Shown piece after piece: positions 21,701 to 33,796 of a DNA stretch of 64,000 nt. A model generated the notes under the pieces. It saw nothing but the letters and a program-made list of their open reading frames with translations, was not told the origin of the DNA and did not search any database. The DNA is taken from assembly GCF_015706575.1 (NCBI RefSeq), contig NW_024037048.1, positions 12,169,512-12,233,511 of the forward strand, given 5' to 3'. Position 1 is the stretch's first letter; each line of letters begins with the position of its first letter. Made by a program: the position numbers and the translations under genes. This stretch comes from Patiria miniata. Its lineage: Eukaryota; Echinodermata; Asteroidea; Valvatida; Asterinidae.

Positions 21701-24235
21701 CAAGACGTTTTTTGTGCTTAAGCAAATTTTGTGCTTAAGCAGCTCTATGAAATTGGCCCCTGACAATGAAAGGCATCATTTCGTTTACTCTTTAATTATT
21801 ATACATTTCATACACACAGGTATTGATACAAATGAGAAGATGGTGCAATGTTATTGTACATGCATATTGCATATATCAAACCACCGGTCAAATGTCCACA
21901 GGTAAAACAGCTACCCAAGCATTACTTTAAAGTTTAATATTTGTCACCATAGCACAAAGTAAAAGTCTGTCACGAGCCAATGTGGCCCATCAGGCCGGCG
22001 TTTATCTCCAGTTTCGGTAGCAAAAAACGACTGCGAATATTTCTGTTCCCCCGGACAGGATTCCAATCCATTGCAGGTTACTCCCCATCAGCTAATGCCG
22101 GTACCCATTTATACTTTTGTGTACGATCATACAGAGGTTTCTGCATCTAGTCAAGGGTAAAAGGTAGTTATTGAGGGTTTGGGGCTTTTCCCTCATTTTT
22201 ACCAAAATAAAATTGGGGTACAGGCTGTCAAAATAGGGTAGGGACTAGGGTAAACGGAAGCAGAACTATGGGGTTTTTTTGGCCTTACTATGGATTGAGA
22301 GGCTCGCACATAAAAGCATTAAAGATGTAGTCCATCATTTGTAAGTTGTGCATTTTGTTCGTTTGAAGCAACAAAAGTCCTCAAAATCTAAAGAAGGATA
22401 CTGAACAACTAACCTGATGAAGTTTCAGCTCAGCTTCAGCCGTATATTCTGAGAAAAACAGCATTCTAGGATCTCAATTTCAAATCAAAAGTTGCTGAAT
22501 CGTGTTTTGAATTGGGCCTGAATTCAGCGTCCGAGACATGTTCTCACTGAGCCGATTGCAGCTACGCGATGTCGCGCACTGATCCGACGAATTATAGCAA
22601 CCGCGCGTGTGTGTGCGTCGTGCATATGCTTGCGCGCGCTTCGCCGAATAACAAAACGAACTACTAATTTAAGTTTCCTACGGTGCGTCTTAAGAAGCAC
22701 CGTTGGAAAGGCCTTCTTTCGTTGATTACTTCAAAACGACAGCTTGCCAGAAAGAATAATTTCACAGGGAGTTTAGTCCCCTTACTATCTTTCAACCGAG
22801 TATGTTGTTCAACAAAAATACGCCAGTTACTTTTCGGATAGCTGCAAATGATGGACTATAGCTTTAAGTACAAGGAAATGTATTGCACATGAAATAATTA
22901 CATACATGCGTACATTACTTCCACCAGTTATTCTGCCATACTACATACAAAGCATATTTTTATTTCACAGATGTGATTTATTTGAATTGTTTCCCACTGT
23001 CTTTGCCTGGTTTTGGTAGTTGGACTGCTGTGGCGACGTGGAGATGGATAGCCAATGATGATAACTGTGGTATCTGCAGAATGGCCTTTGACAGCTGTTG
23101 TCCAGACTGTAAGATGCCTGGTGATGATTGCCCACTAGGTTAGCATGGCTTTGCTTATTGTTTAAAAGTTTACAGTGAATTCAATTATCTTCACTCATGC
23201 AAAAGTTTATATTGATGTTCCTATGCAATGCAAAAAATGATGAAAAAGGAAATGGTAAAGGCTTGTACAATATTACTGAGCCTATTGTGGTATCTGAACA
23301 AGTAGCATTTGTTACCCTTGTCATTTATATGTCACTCTGGCTGATTGCCCGAGGGACAACCCCTATCACCCTTTGGTTTTGTCTTTGTTCTTCTTTAGTA
23401 GTGTTCATGGTTTTTGTTGTTGTTTTTCTGGATGTTACTTCTGCGTGGCTTTTCTTTCAAACGGAACAAGGCATGAATTTCCAAAATGGTATGAACATCA
23501 ACCCTGATACAGAGTTGTGCATGCATGTACAAGTGTGATGTCATGATTACTTCAAGTAATTTCAGTTCAAAAAGTGACTGCTTTGTTTCAATCATACACG
23601 CATGCAACTTTTCCTCAGATCCACTGATTTCCTTGTTTTCAACTTCTCATGAATGCCATTACAAATTGAAAAACACTGTACAAAGTCTTGTGTGGTTTGG
23701 AACTTTCTCTCTTTTTTTTCTCCAAATTCGTAGTTGCATGCCTGATCATAAGTCATGAACAAAACAAAGAATAATATTCACAGTGCCTTGATGAAAATTT
23801 CTTGTCGTGTATTTGAAGTCGCTTGACCTTTACTTCTGGGGTTAAAGGAAGGTCACATTTACAGTAGGTGAATTAAAAATACGGAAAGAAGTGGAATTTC
23901 TTTGTAACGGCTCAAGGAATGAAGATGGAACTTTGTACAAACATGCAACCTTGTCAGAAGATGTGAAAATGTTGTGTGTTTTTTTATAAAATAAAATTTA
24001 TATAATACAATAAAACTATAAAACTATAAAAAGTGGATTGTGTGAGGTTACCATTCACAAACGGCGGTCATAATTTAATCTTCTTGGACCAGGCTATTCT
24101 TCTTTGTTCTCTTTTTCAGTGTGGGGCCAGTGTTCTCATGTATTTCACATGCACTGCATTCTGAAGTGGCTGAACTCACAGCAAGTGCATCAGCAATGCC
24201 CTATGTGCCGACAAGAGTGGAAGTTCAAGGAATGA
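18721..24235 (+). CDS. ANAPC11: Anaphase-promoting complex subunit 11 (RING-H2), three coding exons
   Basis: Exons are 18721-18743, 23020-23138 and 24120-24235, giving 85 residues (the human protein has 84). Exon 1 encodes MKVKIIS plus part of a codon. Exon 2 gives [20 protein letters not shown] and the [14 protein letters not shown] zinc region. Exon 3 gives [18 protein letters not shown] and [12 protein letters not shown], then TGA. All RING-H2 zinc ligands are present. In the APC/C, this subunit recruits the E2 and transfers ubiquitin to mitotic substrates in nucleus and cytoplasm. The intron after CPLV splits a Val codon. Exon 1 has two overlapping donors (GT at 18740 and 18744); only the second keeps frame with exon 2, adding one Thr compared with relatives. 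Intron 1 (4.3 kb) is filled with MITEs. Confidence 0.93.
18825..19049. mobile_element. Short MITE, family M, copy 2
   Basis: Ends GGAAAGAATGTTG and, inverted, GGAAAGAATGTTGCAACCTG. About 225 bp, inside ANAPC11 intron 1. The target-site duplication is not clear: an extra GGAAAGAATGT lies just left of the element. Confidence 0.75.
19157..19262. repeat. Near-perfect 46-bp hairpin, family HP
   Basis: Arms at 19159-19204 and 19213-19259 are almost exactly complementary (CCGAGTAACTTGGACCC ... GGGTCCAAGTTACTCGG) with a loop of about 8 bases. A decayed copy is at 6353-6425, so this is a tiny foldback transposon family. Confidence 0.8.
20143..20532. mobile_element. Foldback MITE with GTCCGACGCCTCATA arrays
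   Basis: Flanked by TACAAA at 20137-20142 and 20533-20538. The ends CGGGGTCCGC and, inverted, CGGGGCTG lead into similar arms. Nearly the whole element is made of short units (AAGTCCGACGCCTCAT / AGGTCCGACGCCTCAT) in both orientations. A 70-bp block ending AACCTAATAAAGGCCC is tandemly duplicated. Non-coding, within ANAPC11 intron 1. Confidence 0.8.
20636..21197. mobile_element. TTAA-flanked MITE, family T1
   Basis: TTAA duplications at 20632-20635 and 21198-21201. Terminal inverted repeats AGGGCCATGCGATG and, inverted, AGGGGCCATGCAACG. The TTAA target is typical of piggyBac and Kolobok elements. 562 bp, no transposase. Confidence 0.85.
21514..21760. mobile_element. MITE with GGGGCC...CATAGAGCTGCTTAAGCA ends
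   Basis: Terminal inverted repeats of about 35 bp (AGTTTCATAGAGCTGCTTAA and its inverse) plus a second internal inverted pair around GGTTACCGGCCAAAA. It may lie inside an older element bracketed by inverted TTCTGCTTCCG blocks near 21240 and 22255. Confidence 0.75.
22323..22863 (+). mobile_element. TTAA-flanked MITE, family T2, copy A (intact)
   Basis: TTAA at 22319-22322 and 22864-22867. Ends AGATGTAGTCCATCATTTGT and, inverted, AGCTATAGTCCATCATTTGC. It lacks coding capacity. Copies B (26799-27555) and C (42895-43867, inverted) each carry a further insertion, so copy A serves as the empty-site reference. It ends about 150 bp before ANAPC11 exon 2. Confidence 0.9.
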
Positions 24236-25620
24236 GATTAGCACCTCCACATCAAGAGAACTAGTTGGAGGCCAATGTTGCTGTCTCCAGGACTTCTGAA
24301 AGTCTGTCCAATTGGTTGCAACAGCTGTGGTGCCTGTGTGAGCAAGAACTCTTGTTACATGCAGCAAGGAATATTACAGGGTGGTTTCAAAGTATAGCTT
24401 ATCTTCATTGTTGCTGAACTCTATGGAGTAAAACCAAGTTGCAAATGCAATACAGCTTTTCTTATCTGCTGGATGGGAATTTGGATGGACCTGGTACGTA
24501 TAAGGCGTATGTCCTAAAACTCATCATCCAATTGAGTGGACGTTGTATTTCAGCAAGCCATTCCTCTACATGTTCTACAGGCACATGGCATTATCCTCCC
24601 GAGGGTGATAGGACACCTGCCACTTCATTCACATCTAGTACATGACTATGTACAACATGTATAACTGTACGCATTTTCTAACAGAACTTTATCTCAATGT
24701 TGGATAACGTTGACACCACACAAGACGAGATGTCATACCTAACAGTGCCATGACATGATGACTCAGTTGTTTGCATGGCTTCACTACATTGACGATGTGC
24801 TTCAGAGAATAAATTTAGTAGACTAAAACCGCATTTGCATTGGACTTAAGTTTGTAAAATGTGGTTATTCTACCGTGCATTCCCACTTAGGTTAATTTTG
24901 GCCCGGGAAAGTCATTCATATATTTTCGTAAATTTAACCGTACCTTGCTCTGTTAGACTCTGATGAGGGCGCCCTCCTATTGACCTTTTTACCTAGCACC
25001 GGATGTGGTTGTGGAAAAACGTGCAAAAGAATATTGCAGAACATCAGCAGTATGTACATGTAGGCCTATGCGTGTAAATCAAACGGGTCATTATTGGTGC
25101 TCCACACGGAAGTGTAACATGATGATAGTGTTAGTTTTACATAGTAGTAGCCGCCCGCATGATACTTTTAAATTATTTAAAATTAACAATGTAATTCTTC
25201 CACGACCCAGTTGGCCCTGTAAAAGTTATGATTGCAGACCGCAAAACCTACAATCGACAGTCGACACCCAACAATTTTGGAAGTTGACAACAGTCTCCGT
25301 AAAGTTGACAACAGTCTCTGTTTCTAATGTTGTGTATGTGTACGAAAACATGTCTTTTTAAAGGGACACGGAATCATTTGCTTTTTGTGCATTTTTGTTG
25401 ATTGAAGAACAAAATCACTCAAAGTCTTGAGTAGGTTGCATGACAACTAACTTGTTCAAAATGAAGCTCTAGTTGATAGATACTGGAAATTTGGAGAAAA
25501 CAGGAACAATTGCATGACAACTAACTTGTTCAAACTGAAGTAATACTAGAAATTTTTGAGAAAACAGGTATGCACGCTTTTTGTTTCGCAAGTTGATTCC
25601 GTTGCTTGTGCTTCTGATTC
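24236..25620. other. ANAPC11 3' UTR and spacer
   Basis: Sequence after the ANAPC11 stop. A polyadenylation signal lies at 24808. Near 25357 a TTAA followed by AGGGACACGGAATCATTTG looks like the left end of another TTAA-type MITE whose right end was not found. Confidence 0.45.
24808..24813 (+). terminator. Candidate ANAPC11 polyadenylation signal
   Basis: AATAAA, the first canonical signal found in the 3' sequence, about 570 bases after the ANAPC11 stop. Confidence 0.5.
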
Positions 25621-25635
25621 AAAAGTTGCCATTTT

Positions 25636-25880
25636 TATAATAATAATAATAATAGTGGATATTTATAAAGTGCACGTATCCACCAAGACTGGTGCTCAAG
25701 GCGCTACATCATTATTACCCCTGCTCATTGGGCACATGAAACATTCCAAATACCATCTCAGCTCCCTGGGGAGTATACAGCTCGATGCAGCCTTGTTAGG
25801 CGCAAGGAAGCTAATTCAATCACAATAACCATCTCTGCCCTCACAGGTACCCATTTACTCCTGGGTGGAGAGAAGCAATG
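25636..25880 (+). repeat. Dispersed (TAA)n-headed repeat, SINE or LINE-tail type
   Basis: Starts with TAATAATAATAATAGTGGAT, then GCTCAAGGCGCTACATCATT and a conserved ACAGGTACCCATTTACTCCT GGGTGGAG tail. Fragments of the same kind occur at 638-730 (head) and about 22040-22110 (tail). No tRNA-type promoter was seen in it. Confidence 0.55.
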
Positions 25881-26798
25881 AGTGACGTTTGGAGGGGGGT
25901 ATTGCGATAGCGTATTCCTTCTGTGTGTATGTCACTATGTGGGTATGTCTGTATGTACCGGTATGTAAAAGTGGGCGTGTTCATCTATTCAAACCGTGGA
26001 CGAAAAAAATCCAGAGAACAATATCGTCCATGATTCCCAGCATACGTCCGCGATTGGGGTCGTGTACAAAACATATGGGAGTCTTTCTCAAAAGTTGAAG
26101 TACAAACAAAAGAGGGACAATAGGACGTCCACGATCGACGGTGTGAACACGTTTGCGTGTACATGTATGGCTTTACGATAGAGGACAGACACACAAAGGG
26201 AGAACAAAAAGATCTTTTCAGTCCCCAGGCGTTGGGTGTTTTGTTGAAAATGGTCGTCGATCGTACGGTAATCTTGGTCCTTTTCTTGGTTTCCCAAGTA
26301 TATATTTTTTTTTACTTTTATTGTTCCAAATCAAATATATTTTTATTGAAGTAGATTAAATTTGTATTTCATTCATGGCTTCGATAACCATTTGGTTGAC
26401 AACTGACCTTGCATGCACCCAACGGTTGGCTTCCGTAAAAATAGCAACATCTTCATTGAGTTTATCCCTGCAGGTTATGGTTTTAGGGTATTTGGTACCA
26501 GTCCTCTTTAATTTTAGCGAGGTTTTCCTCATTCATGAAGTTGGTATGTTCATTGCCAGATCTGCACAAATAATACATGGACATATTATTTGGAGTACAG
26601 GTGTAGTATTGATTGGAATTTCTATTTAAGCCCTAGTTACGGGGTAACAAATTTGATCCCACTTTTCTTCGAGAGATCACAACCTTTATCAAAGGTGTGC
26701 CTGATGGTTTCATTAAAAAGTTTCGGCGCGCCCGTCGCGTATATCTGGTTAGTTAGTGTGACGTCACTTCGGTTTAAACCACGCCCACTGCACATTAA

Positions 26799-27555
26799 AG
26801 ATATAGTCCATCATTTGTAATTTGTGCATTTTGTTCGTTTGAAGCAACAAAAGTGTTCAAAATCTAATGAAGGATACTGAACAACTAACCTGATGAAGTT
26901 TCAGTTCAGCTTCAGCTGTATATTCCGAGAAAAACAGCTTTCTAGGATCTCAATTTCAAATCAAAAGTTGCTGAATCATGTTTTGAATTGGCCTGAATGG
27001 ACCGATCCAGTAAGCTCCGCCCAGTGCGCACGTGGGCAAATTAACACGTGCTCCGCTCCAATGCCACGCTGCATTTTCCTTCCGCGCGCATCATACGCGC
27101 GTGCACGCGTGTCGGACTTTAGAGCACGCACGTCGGACATAAATCACGGCTGTGAATGGTCAGAACACCATGGGGCGGTGCTTACTGGATCGGTCCATTC
27201 AGCGTCCGAGACACGTTCTCACTGAGCCGATTGCAGCTATACGCGATGTCGCGCACTGATCCGACGAATTATAGCAACCGCACGCGCGTGTACGTGTGCG
27301 TCGTGCCAATGCTTGCGCGCGCTTCGCCGAATAACAAAACGAACTACTAATTTAAATTTTCCTACGGTGCCGGTCTAAGCTTAAGATGCACCGTTGGAAA
27401 GGCCTTCTTTCATTGATTACTTCAAAATGACAGCTTGGCAGAAAGAATAATTTCACAGGGAGTTTAGTCCACTTACTATCTTTCAACCAAGTATGTTTTT
27501 CAACAATAATTACGCCAGTTACTTTTCGGATGGCTGCAAATGATGGAATATAGCT
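26799..27555 (+). mobile_element. TTAA-flanked MITE, family T2, copy B (with insertion)
   Basis: TTAA at 26795-26798 and 27556-27559, with ends as in copy A. The body matches copy A closely except for an inserted 198-bp element at 26999-27196. Confidence 0.9.
26999..27196. mobile_element. Small MITE nested in T2 copy B
   Basis: Ends GGACCGATCCAGTAAGC and the inverse, 25 bp with one mismatch. Comparison with copy A (CCTGAATTCAGC) gives the empty site, so the duplicated target is AT. A 2-bp AT target is the habit of ISL2EU-type elements; the family assignment is inference. Confidence 0.8.
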
Positions 27556-27702
27556 TTAAGCATAGATATTGAATACAAATATTTTTTTATTCTATTTCTG
27601 AAAGTAAGTAGCATTGGAACCGGAAGTTATCGCAACTTGAGTGTTTATCCAATGGGCGCTAGTAATCAGTGGTGCGCTCGCGTGTGTGACGAAGTCACTA
27701 AC

Positions 27703-28190
27703 GAACTAGCCTTTTTTCAAGTCCCACTCGCCTATACCCGGACCATCCAGACACGTAACGCATCCCGGATGCTGTCACGTAAAAAGACTAGCACGAGTGG
27801 CGGAGCCGAGAGGGCCTTTACTATCTCGTGTACCTAATCACTTATTCATTTATTCAGGTAATATACATCAAGCAATATAAACCAATCATCTAACGGTGGT
27901 TTGCGGTTACCAGCAACAGCATGCGCGCCATGGCGCGCGTGCTGTCTGGCGCCAGACGATGGCTGATTTGCGTTAGTAATTCTGCATTTTCATTGGTCAA
28001 TTCACAACGGGTAATGCATTATGCATGTCTACCAAATCGGTAGACAAATGTAAAGGAAAACGTAAGCATTCTCCACGAGATGGTAAAGGCCCTCGCGGCT
28101 TTGCCGCTCGTGCTAGTCTTTTTACGTGTCACCATCCGGAGTGCGTCACGTGTCCGGGTAAGCGCGTGGCACTTGACTAAAGGCTACTAA
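27703..28190. mobile_element. Foldback element with ~125-bp arms
   Basis: The left arm at 27703-27835 and the right arm at 28075-28190 are inverted copies (CACGTAAAAAGACTAGCACG, GAGGGCCTTTAC, ATCTCGTG). The interior is about 240 bp. Non-coding. Confidence 0.7.
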
Positions 28191-28300
28191 CAAACCGGAT
28201 CCGTATCGATTTCGCGTATGACGTCATCACTTTGTGCGTTCTTCTCGTACGCGTACGTGATGCGGGTAAGTGATTCGGAAGCTAAATGGGAGCCGCCTGA

Positions 28301-28481
28301 AGCCCGGTTCATACTTCATGCGAAAGCGAACGCGAAGCGAATTTGACGTCATAAAACATTCGCTGCGAAATTTGCCCGAGTTGAAAGATGTTCAACTTTT
28401 ACGAATTCGCAGCGTGAATACTTGCCACGACGTCACAAATTCGCGTTCGCTTTCGCTTTCGCGCAGAGTATGAACCGGGCT
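28301..28481. mobile_element. PIF/Harbinger-like MITE
   Basis: A 3-bp duplication, TGA, is at 28298-28300 and 28482-28484. Inverted ends AGCCCGGTTCATACT lead into GCGAAAGCGAACGCGAA arms. Its size (181 bp) and 3-bp duplication suit a PIF/Harbinger MITE. Confidence 0.8.
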
Positions 28482-28484
28482 TGA

Positions 28485-30687
28485 TACGGGAGTACTACGT
28501 ATGAATTTTCGCCATTTTACACCAAATTTGTGCCAAAAAGATACTTCTAAAACTTATCATTCTTAATTTCATAATGCATGTGATATCTAAGATTGCAATG
28601 GGAGTGTTTTTAAGGGTGAATTAAAGTGATTTGTAAAGCATTTTATGACATCAAAGTTGTGACTGGTTCATGCATGCCATTATGTACTTTAATACACAAC
28701 TACATGTACATGTATAACAAGGCAAGCGAGTATACGTACAATGTGTCTCACCAAAATGTAGCAGTTTACAACGGGGTGTTTTTTTTGGAGGAAACTGAAT
28801 GGGTGGGTTTTTTTTTTAAGAAAAAAAATTACCATGAGATGATAGAGTGTTTCTTTACCCTTGACAGGATTTTTGTTCTGTGTAGTTTTGACCCGTTTGT
28901 TTAAAAGTTAAGGCAAAACTTGTATTAAAAGACTGACAAAATCTGCTTGGCCCACTTACTTATTGTTCACAAATCTGACCTGTTCATCATTTGGTAACAT
29001 GGGTTGAGGATTATTCCTCATAGACAATGATTTCAGAACAACAGCTTTGTAAGTAGCAATTCTGTGACATAAGTACCATTAAGTCTTACTTTATTAGCTT
29101 TAATGTCCATTTTTATTAAAGTCATAAACAACAGTCAAGTTTAGACGTGAATGTAAAGTCTGTAGATAAAACGAAATTGCACTTGTTTGGTTTGAAGTGC
29201 AACAACACACCTTCTTGGTATGTGAATGCCTTTCATTACATACCAAATAATCTAAAAAGTAATCATTTAATTAATAGCTGTATCTCTGGACTGGGGTGTC
29301 CAAATTAAATGAGATGGGATGAAGACCATTGTGTAGAGCACTTTTACTATACCTCAGACTCTATAGATAAGTTTTGCATAAAGACAGTTCCCCTTATGCC
29401 ACAAAATGTCCGGGGGAGGGGGTTCGTCTTTTCTCCGGAACGGTAATACATTAGGTTAGTTTCCTTTAACCAGACTTTTGAAATAGGATAAGTAAACAAT
29501 CCAAAACGTGAACTTTTCAAAAAATCAAAAATATACCCAAATATGGGAACAAATATATTACACGGCAGGTATTAAAGATTTAGGCAAATTAGGCACCCTT
29601 CCCAAAAGATTTTCAGGTGTCACCCCTTCTAAATATCTTCTCTATGGCTATAAGAATATATCTGCCAAGTTTGGTGCTTTGGACCAGTCGGTCACGATCT
29701 TGTCAAAAATTGGGTCTAAGCCTGTCTATTAAACATCATGATGTTTAATGTAGAGATGTTTCAGCTGGAAAAGTTTAATACAATTGGTGAGCGGTGTTAT
29801 GTTTCACAAAACTCCGCCATTATAAGGTAAGGCCCAGGCCTCACCAAAACAAAAACAGTGAAAATGGTGATGGTTGCAGTTTATTCCTCCATGGTTGAAG
29901 ATAACACGATCCTTCATCGGTGACATTTTTCTAACCATGCATCTCACTCGAGATCGAGGTTGCCCAAGTTCAATTTGAAGCCTCGTTTGGAGATAAAACG
30001 ATAATGGTCACTCCCAATATTGCTATCATGAGAAACCTATTCCTTTGGTGAGTGATCAGTTATTTTGGTTTGTTATTCCCATGTTGGAGTTTGTATGAAC
30101 TTTATGTCCTGTGCCAATGCATTAATGCAGACTCCTAAGGGTCGTCACAACAACTTCAATGGACACGTCCTTGCTCGGTGAATACACGCCAACAATACGG
30201 TACCAACAATACAACACAAACGCCACAATGTTATCTGCCACGCCAATTCCATTGTGAGGTGTGTGTGCTTTGCTTGTGTGAACGGGGTATTAGTGGCAGG
30301 CTGCTGACATACCATCACTCTACTCCCCATGCTTGGACCACACGGTTCAGGGGTTGACACCATTACGAATTTTATGTTGGACCATAGAGCAAGGACCCTG
30401 GTTGGACTAACAGACTCTGAGGAGCTTCTCCGTGGGATTATTGCACACCTGTCTCAAATGTTGTAAGCTGGTACCGGTACGTTTTTCCTCCTGAATTGTT
30501 TGAATATCCGTAATTTATTTGAGCATTGGAATCATTATGTCGTGCTTTCGTATGATCAGTGTAGAAATTGAGGCCGATTACTCAAACTAAGGAGGAATAA
30601 ATACCTCCATACTCTAACGGTGTAGGTTTATGTCAGGCAACGATAAGGGGATTCATGATATAAGCCTGTAAGCAAGGAACATTAGTA
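28485..30687. other. Spacer, no gene seen
   Basis: Low-complexity T- and A-rich sequence. The longest frames (for example 29508-29732) show no domain and no splice-site support. Confidence 0.4.
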
Positions 30688-30897
30688 GGAAAAAATGTCG
30701 CAACCTGACTCCACTTTTTTTCTTCATATATCATCTCAATGAAGGTCATTCATTGCAAAAACGATGATAAGACATGAATCTGGGACTGAGAAACATTTCC
30801 AATTTTGTTAGGAAATACTTTCTTTCAAAATTTTCTTGACTCTCTATAGACTTTGTACACGATCGCGGAAGTGGCATCAGGTTGCAACATTTTTTCC
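30688..30897. mobile_element. Short MITE, family M, copy 3
   Basis: Ends GGAAAAAATGTCGCAACCTG and, inverted, GGAAAAAATGTTGCAACCTG. 210 bp. The target duplication is unclear. Confidence 0.75.
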
Positions 30898-33796
30898 TAT
30901 TACCCAGAACGCACCTACCGATTTATTGAGAAAAACCTTGCTCATAAAGATAAAGCATGGTTCAATGACCCAGTGAAATGATTCCACAATTAAGAAGTCG
31001 ATATCCCCCCCCCCAGATTTACCCAAGTGCCCATTTTGCGGACATAAAATTTAATTTAAATGTGCCCCCTCTAGCATAAAATTATGTTAACCATTTCCCA
31101 CCTCTTTAATTCAACATGACAACGGTAATGTTTGCCCGCAACCAGCCTATTGGAAAATGGCAATAGCCTGGCCACGAATTAAGAAATTTGGAGGTATAAT
31201 GAGCTACGATGTTTGCTGAATGTGAAAGTATCTCTGGCAAATATCAATAAAGAGATATTGCTGTTCAATATTTACAATCATGCCTATGCAGTTGAAATGC
31301 TTGACAGTTGCTTTCATGGAGACACACTTTGGGAGATAAGATAAGTGTGAGTTTCTTGATAATCGTGCTTTGAATGACGGGTGCCATTATTGAACAGCGA
31401 TTCAAAATTAAAAAAATCATGCTGCGCGCGCAGAGGTGATCCAATCCGGGCTTTAAATGGGAGCTAGTTACCGGTCCCCATATTTTTTAGGGGGGGGGGA
31501 ACAGTCTATAATCAAGCATCATCGCTAATTATGCAACACAGAGATACCCCCGCGCGAGCGTGCGACTACTGCGGTATCAAATGGGAATTGCCGTTTTGTT
31601 CGAATTTATTAATATTTACACCGACGGTCTAATTTACATAAAATGGCCACGCCCCGATTGCTACGAAATGCCCAAGACGTGAGTGAGAAAAAAATATGCA
31701 AGGCGCTGTACAACAATGCAACTATCGCTTATTGACGCTGACGTCTTGGGCCAAGTTGTAAATTGACATAAAGGGCGTCCGCTAGATCTTACGTAATCAA
31801 GCTCAGAGGTAATGCTATTAGAAAATGAAAATGGTTCAGCTGAGGAGATTTGCATTCCGGTGTGTTTCCACGGGGAGTGGTTTTGGGTATCTCTCCGCGG
31901 TTCGCGGTCCCTTGACGTGAAACGTAACACTGGTAATTCAGATGATGAGAGTGCACACTTTTCGCGCAGTGATGATCTCGTATCGGGACAATCTGATCAT
32001 TGAAAACGTCGTATATAATACTTTGAGGGACAGTTTGCCTAAAGACCTTCTTACTAAGCTCCTATGGAGTACGATTCTCCGACGTTTCAGATACATAATC
32101 ATGAATATTGATATCCTGTCAATCAGCAGAAGATATATACAACACGCAGCGATTTAGAATACCGCGGTACCGCAATCTGATGTGAAATCCAACAAAAAAA
32201 TTGTATGCCCTATAGTCAAGTAAGAATAACTGACGAGGACCTGACATTTTTTATATTGGTGACAATGATCTCCCCAAAAATTCAACCCAAATGACTTATT
32301 CTTCGGAAAATATGTTAATTAATTAAAAACAAAAGGGATGTGCAATCCCTATACATTAGAAGTGACATGTATTTCTGACATGACTTTTGTAAGCGAAATA
32401 GGCAAGGATCCTTGCAAGCTTTCAACTTAAAATAATATGCGCAATCTTATAAGTGCAGATTATGACAAAATGTATTATGATAAAAGCATTTTTAAGAGCG
32501 TCATTGTCCGCGCATCACCATCAAACCACCAAATGGTTAGTGCATGCCTTCCAATCTCCGCAACACTTTTGGAGATGCCCCTAATAGATGGGCCTAATGA
32601 AAAAAACTGATTCCACTTTTTCCACTGATTACCGTTATATATTACCTTTGGCGTTGACCCGAGAGCATGTTGACAGGATTTTCCCCGAACACGCGTCTTC
32701 CGCACGTGTGTGCATGCGTATGCGCATGTTTATGGTGTAAATTGAGGACACATGTGAAGCATCATCGAGTAATTGAGGACAGGAGTCAAATTGACCTCGA
32801 TTAGAAAACTTGTATAAAACCAATGTTGAAAAAAAAAGTTAAACAAAAGATCGATGAGAAACAATAGAAAATTCTCGATGTACACCATAAACACAAAATG
32901 TACAAGTATTACATTGACTGTGTGGACTTCTGAAGTATGTCCACACTATTAAACCAGGTAGCAGCGACGATGTGTGCACTTGCCCACGGCCACACAATGT
33001 CCCCCCCCCCCCCTCTCTGGAGGTTTAGATGCATTTTGGGTTAGGTTTATCCTTGGAAAAATGAAGAGAAACATTAAAGGGAATCATAAAATATAATTTG
33101 GGTTGAAAGATTTTCACAGTGTGAGTAAAATTAGGTTTTTTTTCACAGGTTTTTCTTAATTATAAGGCAAATACACACTTGGGTGGGTTGGTGTGTGTGT
33201 GTGTTGGGGGGGGCACCATCTTCCTATAGAGGTCGCTGTTCAAATTGGACTATCGTGGACAGTGGGCCTATCGGATGACACATTGTGCTGACAGTGTGTC
33301 CTAAGCAGCGTGGCGCCTCAGTCAAGACTATGCCACCTTCAATATAATTATTTAAAACCAACCACTTTACAAAAAAAGGGGGGGCTCCGATATTTAACGG
33401 TTATTATTCATTATCGCCGCGTACGTCACTCGAGTGACCCGAGATCGTTGTTTACTCTCACGTATTGCGCATGTGCAACTTCCCCGATTTAGAGGCGCGA
33501 TAAGCAGGGGGGGGGGGAAGTAGTCGAACACGCTTTTGTGTCATTAACGCTTTTACCCATTCAAGAATTCTCTGAATTACTAACCAAATTCAAACGGAAC
33601 CTTCCATGACCGACTACTTTTTTTTTTTAAATACTTCCCCAATTTCCTTTAATTTCCTATGCCAATGTCGCCTTTCTCCCTCTACGTAGTTTATCAACCG
33701 TCTTTCAACATTTATGTGACGTTATGGCAGATACTGTTACACACGTCCACTGGTTTCTGGTATACAGGTGACAGGGTGTCAGCATTGCTTAAGAAG
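30898..33796. other. Spacer and likely sulfotransferase promoter side
   Basis: No conserved exon recognised. It has C-rich runs near 31007 and 33001 and a G-run near 33507. The last ~300 bases before 33797 probably hold the 5' UTR of the sulfotransferase gene; the frame is open upstream to an ATG at 33659. Confidence 0.4.

Noticed and set aside
31661-32003. Overlapping open frames on both strands
   Set aside because: No conserved motif, start context or splice signals; likely chance in a GC-richer patch.
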